DNA of 64,000 bases from JBBDSV01 sp040904785. Its GTDB lineage: Bacteria > Actinomycetota > Nitriliruptoria > Nitriliruptorales > Nitriliruptoraceae. Position numbers and translations under genes: made by a program. Shown piece by piece: positions 60,473 to 64,000 of this stretch; position 1 is the first letter of the stretch, and every line of letters begins with the position of its first letter. The notes beneath the pieces were generated by a model, which was given only the letters and a program-made list of their open reading frames with translations, was not told the origin of the DNA and made no database searches. The stretch spans positions 1-64,000 of the forward strand of contig JBBDSV010000086.1 in the NCBI GenBank assembly GCA_040904785.1. Reading direction: 5' to 3'.

Positions 60473-61798
60473 CTAGCCCCGCCGGGTCGAGACCGACGCG
60501 CCGAACACGTCCGCGAGGTCGTCGGCGAACGCTCGGGCGGCATCGGCCTCGAGCGCGGCAACGGTGACCCGAATGCCGGGCTCGCTGATGATTCGGAAGG
60601 GCTCGCCTGCCTGCACTGCCCATCCGCGTGCTGCAAGCGCCTGGACGACCGGGACCTCTTCGACCACCGGAATCCATACGTTGAGCCCGCTTGCGCCGTG
60701 GGCGACGATGACGTGGTCGGCGAGTGCCTCGAGCAGCGCCGTGCGCCGTTCGGTGTAGGCGGCAGCGGCGCGTTCCAGCGTGCCGTCGGCGATCGCGGTG
60801 TTCCATACAGTTGCGGCCAGTCGTTGGAGCAGGTGACTGACCCAGCCGGTGCCGAGCCGCTGCCTGCCCTGGACGCGGGTCACGGTGTCGGCGTCCCCGA
60901 CGAGCGCTGCAACGCGCAGATCGGGGCCGAGTGCCTTGGCGACGCTGCGCACCACGGCCCACTGTTCGCGCTCCGGTGTCAGCGAGTGCCAGGGCCGGCC
61001 GGCGATCCCGGCAGCTGCGTCGTCCTCGATAATCAGCGGTTCGGGATGCTCGGCGAGCACGGCACGCAACGCGGCGACGCGGGTCGCGGTCCACGCGGCT
61101 CCGGTGGGGTTCTGCGCCCGTGGCACGACCAGGACGGCGGCGACGCCGGATCGCAGGGCAGCGTCGAGGTCGTCGGGGCGCGGTCCCTCGTCGTCGACCG
61201 CCATCGGGACGGGTTCGAGGCCGAGTGCGCGCACCAAGTCGAGCGTGCCGATGTAGCCGGGATCCTCGACGGCGACCCGGTCGCCGACGCGACAGTGCAC
61301 CTCGAGGACACGTTCGATCCCGTCGAGCGCTCCACCGACGATGGCGAGATTCTCCGAGTCGATGCCGTCCGCGGCGAAGTCCTCGTGCGCCCGTTCGGCG
61401 AGGGAGTCGACGATCGGGTGTTCGCCGTAGAGGCGGTGCACAGGGCCAACGGCACGCAGACCGGGGCCGAGGTCAGGCAGCAGCTGCGGGTCAGGATTGC
61501 CCGTGGCCAGGTCGAGGGCGTCCGCCGGAAGCGTGGGTACGAGCCGAACCGCGAGCGGCGGCCGGTGGGCGACCGTTGTTCGGGACCGGTCGTGCGCGAC
61601 GAGGACGCCTCGTTGTCGCAGGTCGCGGTACGCCGAGGCGACCGTCGTCGGCGACAGCGACAACTGTTTGGCCAGTGCGCGGACGGACGGCAGCGCCTCA
61701 CCGGGTTCGAGCGCGCCGCGCAGCACCCCCTGTTCGATCGACCGGGCGACGCTGGCCGCGTCCCGGCCACGAATGCGATACTGTAACGACTCAGACAT
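60473..61798 (-). CDS. MocR/GntR-type regulator with aminotransferase-like domain
   Basis: The 441-residue protein joins an N-terminal winged helix (about 1-75; SIEQGVLRGALEPGEALPSV, RALAKQLSLSPTTVASAYRDL) to a fold-type I PLP domain (about 95-441). The Schiff-base lysine lies in SVAKALGPDLRVA, and YIGTLDLVRALGLEPVP and NPTGAAWTAT are typical of the family. Such proteins regulate adjacent genes, often in response to PLP or amino acids. The divergent DMT transporter at 61894 is the probable target. The start ATG 61798 appears leaderless relative to the promoter at 61808-61835. Confidence 0.9.
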   Translation of the reverse strand: MSESLQYRIRGRDAASVARSIEQGVLRGALEPGEALPSVRALAKQLSLSPTTVASAYRDLRQRGVLVAHDRSRTTVAHRPPLAVRLVPTLPADALDLATGNPDPQLLPDLGPGLRAVGPVHRLYGEHPIVDSLAERAHEDFAADGIDSENLAIVGGALDGIERVLEVHCRVGDRVAVEDPGYIGTLDLVRALGLEPVPMAVDDEGPRPDDLDAALRSGVAAVLVVPRAQNPTGAAWTATRVAALRAVLAEHPEPLIIEDDAAAGIAGRPWHSLTPEREQWAVVRSVAKALGPDLRVAALVGDADTVTRVQGRQRLGTGWVSHLLQRLAATVWNTAIADGTLERAAAAYTERRTALLEALADHVIVAHGASGLNVWIPVVEEVPVVQALAARGWAVQAGEPFRIISEPGIRVTVAALEADAARAFADDLADVFGASVSTRRG

Positions 61799-61807
61799 TA
61801 TATCTGT

Positions 61808-61835
61808 ACCATAACAGTTCTGACCGTGTGGTCAA
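61808..61835 (-). promoter_or_regulatory. Putative promoter of the MocR gene (leaderless)
   Basis: On the minus strand TTGACC (61830-61835) and TATGGT (61808-61813) lie 16 bases apart, a good -35/-10 pair. The ATG at 61798 is about 9 bases after the -10 box, so the transcript would start at or near it. TGACC-GTGT-GGTCA covers the -35 box as an inverted repeat and may be the regulator's own site. Confidence 0.5.
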
Positions 61836-61893
61836 GCACCGCGGACGCCTGCCTGGCGGGTCCTGCTGTCGGTTGCACGGGGGAGGTTGCCGC

Positions 61894-63078
61894 ATGGTGG
61901 CCATCGACATGCTTCGAACCCGCTCGGGTTCCGCGCTCGCCGAACGCCTGAGTCATCGCCGTCGCCGTGCGGCGCCGATGACGCGCGTCGGCCTTGCGCT
62001 GGCCGTCGTGTATCTCGTGTGGGGCTCCACCTACCTGGCGATGGACGTTGCGCTGGCGGTGGTCCCGCCCATGCTGCTGATGGCGGTTCGCTTCGCCATT
62101 GCCGGTGCCGTCCTGTACGTCTGGTCGTGCCATCGCGCCGATCATCGCGGCCAGCGTCCCACGGCTCAGCAGTGGCGTCAGGCGGTCATCACCGGCAGCT
62201 TGCTGCTTGTGGGAGGAACCGGACTCGTCGCCCTGGCCATGACGTGGCTGGCGTCGTCGACGGCAGCGCTGCTGGCGGCGACCGTTCCCGTGTGGATGGC
62301 GTTGTTCGGCCGACTGCTGTTCGGCGATCGCCTCTCGGTGCGGGCAACCTTGGGACTCACGCTCGGATTGATCGGCGTGGCCGGCCTCGTCGATGCCAGT
62401 GGCGGCGCCGGCGCGCCGATGCTGCTCGCGCTCGCTGGTGCGGCTGCCTGGGCGGCCGGTTCGATGCGCAGCCGGATCGTCGCGGCACCGTCGCAGCCGA
62501 TGGTCGCCGCATCGATGGAGATGCTCGGTGCCGCCGCGGTCTTCGCGATCATCGGCCTCGTCCGCGGTGAGCTGGCCATGATCGATGTCGGGGCGATTGA
62601 CCTTCGAACCACGGTCGCATTCGGCTACCTCGTGACGGCCGGATCGATCGTGGCGTTCACGGCCTACCGGTGGCTGCTGCTCCATGCATCGCCGGCGCTG
62701 GTCGGCACTCACGCCTACGTCAATCCGGTCGTCGCGGTCGCCATCGGCTGGGCGGTCGCGGGCGAGATCGTCACGGCGCGCATGTCGCTCGCCGCACTCG
62801 TCGTCGTCGCCGGCACCGCGTTGGTTGTCACCGGAAGACCGCATATCCCCGTACCTGCCCAGGCGACGTCCGGTGTTGACGCGTTCGCCGGTGTGGCACG
62901 CGTACGCCGGGTTCGACGGATCGGACAGCACATGCGGCACCTGCCGGGTACGGCGCTACGGATGGGCGCCGTGCCGGTTGCCCGCGGCTACCGTCGTCTT
63001 CGCCGGCACCGCGGTCTGCACGTCGCTGGGGGCCCGCGCTGGCTCGATCATCGCCGCATTCCGGAGGAATCGACCTGA
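61894..63078 (+). CDS. EamA/DMT-family transporter with long basic C-terminal tail
   Basis: The 394-residue protein has about ten transmembrane helices in two EamA repeats (about 30-310; VYLVWGSTYLAMDVAL, SLLLVGGTGLVALAMTW, and AFTAYRWLLLHASPALVGTHAYVNPVVAVAIGW in the second). These are typical of drug/metabolite exporters. After the last helix about 70 residues form an Arg/His-rich soluble tail, uncommon in this family. GGGAGG lies 7 bases before ATG 61894. Divergent from the MocR-type regulator, which probably controls it. Its stop overlaps the CTG start of the MOSC gene. Confidence 0.88.
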   Translation: MVAIDMLRTRSGSALAERLSHRRRRAAPMTRVGLALAVVYLVWGSTYLAMDVALAVVPPMLLMAVRFAIAGAVLYVWSCHRADHRGQRPTAQQWRQAVITGSLLLVGGTGLVALAMTWLASSTAALLAATVPVWMALFGRLLFGDRLSVRATLGLTLGLIGVAGLVDASGGAGAPMLLALAGAAAWAAGSMRSRIVAAPSQPMVAASMEMLGAAAVFAIIGLVRGELAMIDVGAIDLRTTVAFGYLVTAGSIVAFTAYRWLLLHASPALVGTHAYVNPVVAVAIGWAVAGEIVTARMSLAALVVVAGTALVVTGRPHIPVPAQATSGVDAFAGVARVRRVRRIGQHMRHLPGTALRMGAVPVARGYRRLRRHRGLHVAGGPRWLDHRRIPEEST

Positions 63079-63725
63079 CGGGGACGCTCGAGGCGATCTG
63101 CGTCGGCGCCGTTGCGTCGGCGTCCTGGGCGGGACGATTGGGGCAGACCGCGATCGACAAGCAGCCGGTTGTCGGCGTCGTTCGTGTCACGCGCGACGGT
63201 GTCGCCGGCGACGCCCAGGCGAATCACCGCCACCACGGCGGGCCGGATCAGGCGGTCTACGCCTACGGCAGTGCGGACGCCGTCTGGTGGCAGGATCGCA
63301 TTGGTGCGCCGCGTCCGCCCGGGTCCTTCGGCGAGAACCTGCGCGTCGCGGGCATCGACGTGTCCGCGACGCGGATCGGCGACCACTGGCGTGTGGGAGG
63401 CGTCGTCGTCGAAGTCACCGGACCCCGGATTCCGTGCCGGGTGCTGGCGGGATTCTGGGATCGGCCGGGTCTCATCGACGAGTTCATCGATGCCGGGCGG
63501 CCGGGCGCCTACCTGCGTGTGATCGAGCCGGGCTCGGTCGTCGCCGGCGATCCCGTCACCGTCGAACCCGCCGCGACGACGGTGACGGTTGCCGACACGC
63601 TTCGGATTGTCACCCGTGCGCCGCACCGAGCCGCAGAACTCGCCGAGATCGCTGCGCGAACTACGCCGGCCGTGCGCCGATGGTTGGCCGCCCAAGGCGT
63701 CGGCGACGAGACTGCAGCCGATTGA
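63075..63725 (+). CDS. MOSC domain protein, CTG start proposed
   Basis: The 216-residue protein has the MOSC signatures HGGPDQAVYAYG, FGENLRVAGID and the cysteine in TGPRIPCRVLAGFW, followed by a C-terminal extension. MOSC domains occur in molybdenum-cofactor sulfurases and YiiM-like reductases. The conserved N-terminal strand EAICVG lies before the first standard start (TTG 63138). CTG 63075 opens LTGTLEAICVG with GGAGG at 63063-63067, 7 bases upstream, and gives a CTGA overlap with the transporter stop. The substrate is unknown. Confidence 0.8.
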   Translation: MTGTLEAICVGAVASASWAGRLGQTAIDKQPVVGVVRVTRDGVAGDAQANHRHHGGPDQAVYAYGSADAVWWQDRIGAPRPPGSFGENLRVAGIDVSATRIGDHWRVGGVVVEVTGPRIPCRVLAGFWDRPGLIDEFIDAGRPGAYLRVIEPGSVVAGDPVTVEPAATTVTVADTLRIVTRAPHRAAELAEIAARTTPAVRRWLAAQGVGDETAAD

Positions 63726-63745
63726 GCGGCGCAGTCGCTGCCGCA

Positions 63746-64000
63746 TCACCACCCTTTGGGATGCCACACCGTCTTGGTCTCGCAGAAGGCGAGGATGCGT
63801 GCGGGACCGTCGGCGTCCTGGGTCGGTGGTGTACGCACCACCCGTTTGACGTTCTCGGCTGCGGCCGTCTCCCAGTCCGTGGTGTCGCGATCGGCGACGC
63901 CGCCGAGATCGATCGCGTTGACGTCGAGATGGCCGGCAAGCACCGGCGTGAGCTCCTCGACGTCGCCGGTGAGCACGTTGACGACGCCGCCGGGCACATC
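63746..64000 (-). CDS. Aldehyde dehydrogenase family protein, C-terminal part (5' end outside window)
   Basis: The visible 85 residues read GGVVNVLTGDVEELTPVLAGHLDVNAIDLGG and end in ILAFCETKTVWHPKGW. They resemble the substrate-binding and C-terminal region of actinobacterial aldehyde dehydrogenases. The frame remains open to the window edge, so the gene continues beyond 64000. The catalytic part is not visible, so the substrate cannot be guessed. It is convergent with the MOSC gene, 20 bases apart. Confidence 0.75.
   Translation of the reverse strand, partial: DVPGGVVNVLTGDVEELTPVLAGHLDVNAIDLGGVADRDTTDWETAAAENVKRVVRTPPTQDADGPARILAFCETKTVWHPKGW

Overview
The window is GC-rich, gene-dense chromosomal DNA of an actinobacterium. 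Many genes overlap by 4 bases (ATGA/GTGA), GTG, TTG and probably CTG starts are used, and promoters carry GC-flanked TANNNT -10 boxes. The gene set (1.6-kDa-residue-scale NAD-glutamate dehydrogenase, PPi-type phosphofructokinase, pyruvate:ferredoxin oxidoreductase, archaeal/eukaryote-type prolyl-tRNA synthetase, actinobacterial DUF3090/SCO1664 cassette) fits the Acidimicrobiia (Ilumatobacter-like). That taxonomic placement is inference. I see no tRNA, rRNA, IS element, prophage or CRISPR array.

The backbone is a widely conserved order: comEC - holA - rpsT - lepA - hemW - hrcA - dnaJ - rsmE - phoH - ybeY - CBS/CorC protein - cdd - era - recO - uppS. Other blocks are set into it. Between holA and rpsT lie a DUF2007 protein and the giant NAD-GDH (2944-7943). 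Between hemW and hrcA (12.5-39.1 kb) lies the longest insert: a secreted protein, PPi-PFK, a roughly 680-nt structured RNA, a TPCP-type (P1B-5) metal ATPase with a hemerythrin tail, a LexA-box-preceded radical SAM protein, a DoxX-like/GerMN lipoprotein pair, a flavodoxin, the five-gene SbcD-like/SbcC-like/RecC/RecB/RecD recombination operon, a gamma carbonic anhydrase, an RNB ribonuclease, an envelope protease pair and a J-domain protein. Between the CBS/CorC protein and cdd lies PFOR plus a DHOD-like partner. Between era and recO lie a small regulator, a second LexA-like box, a lipoprotein, a BCCT transporter, proS and the phosphatase/DUF3090/kinase-like cassette. After uppS come a MocR regulator with a divergent DMT exporter, a MOSC protein and the end of an aldehyde dehydrogenase gene.

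The most unusual object is the gene-free stretch at 14626-15326. It folds into at least 14 consecutive GC-rich hairpins. Read on the minus strand, 11 of 12 tetraloops are GNRA (GUAA, GCAA, GAGA) or UUCG closed by C-G, the hallmark of a large structured RNA. I recognise no RNase P, tmRNA, SRP, rRNA, group I or group II signature. It ends about 85 nt upstream of the co-oriented PPi-PFK gene, so it is either an independent large ncRNA or a very long pfk leader.

Functional links: DNA repair is concentrated here (SbcDC-like+RecBCD, RecO, two LexA boxes). Protein and RNA quality control is another theme (HrcA/DnaJ, second J-protein, YbeY, RNB nuclease, Era, RsmE). Central carbon and nitrogen metabolism is represented by PPi-PFK, PFOR and NAD-GDH.
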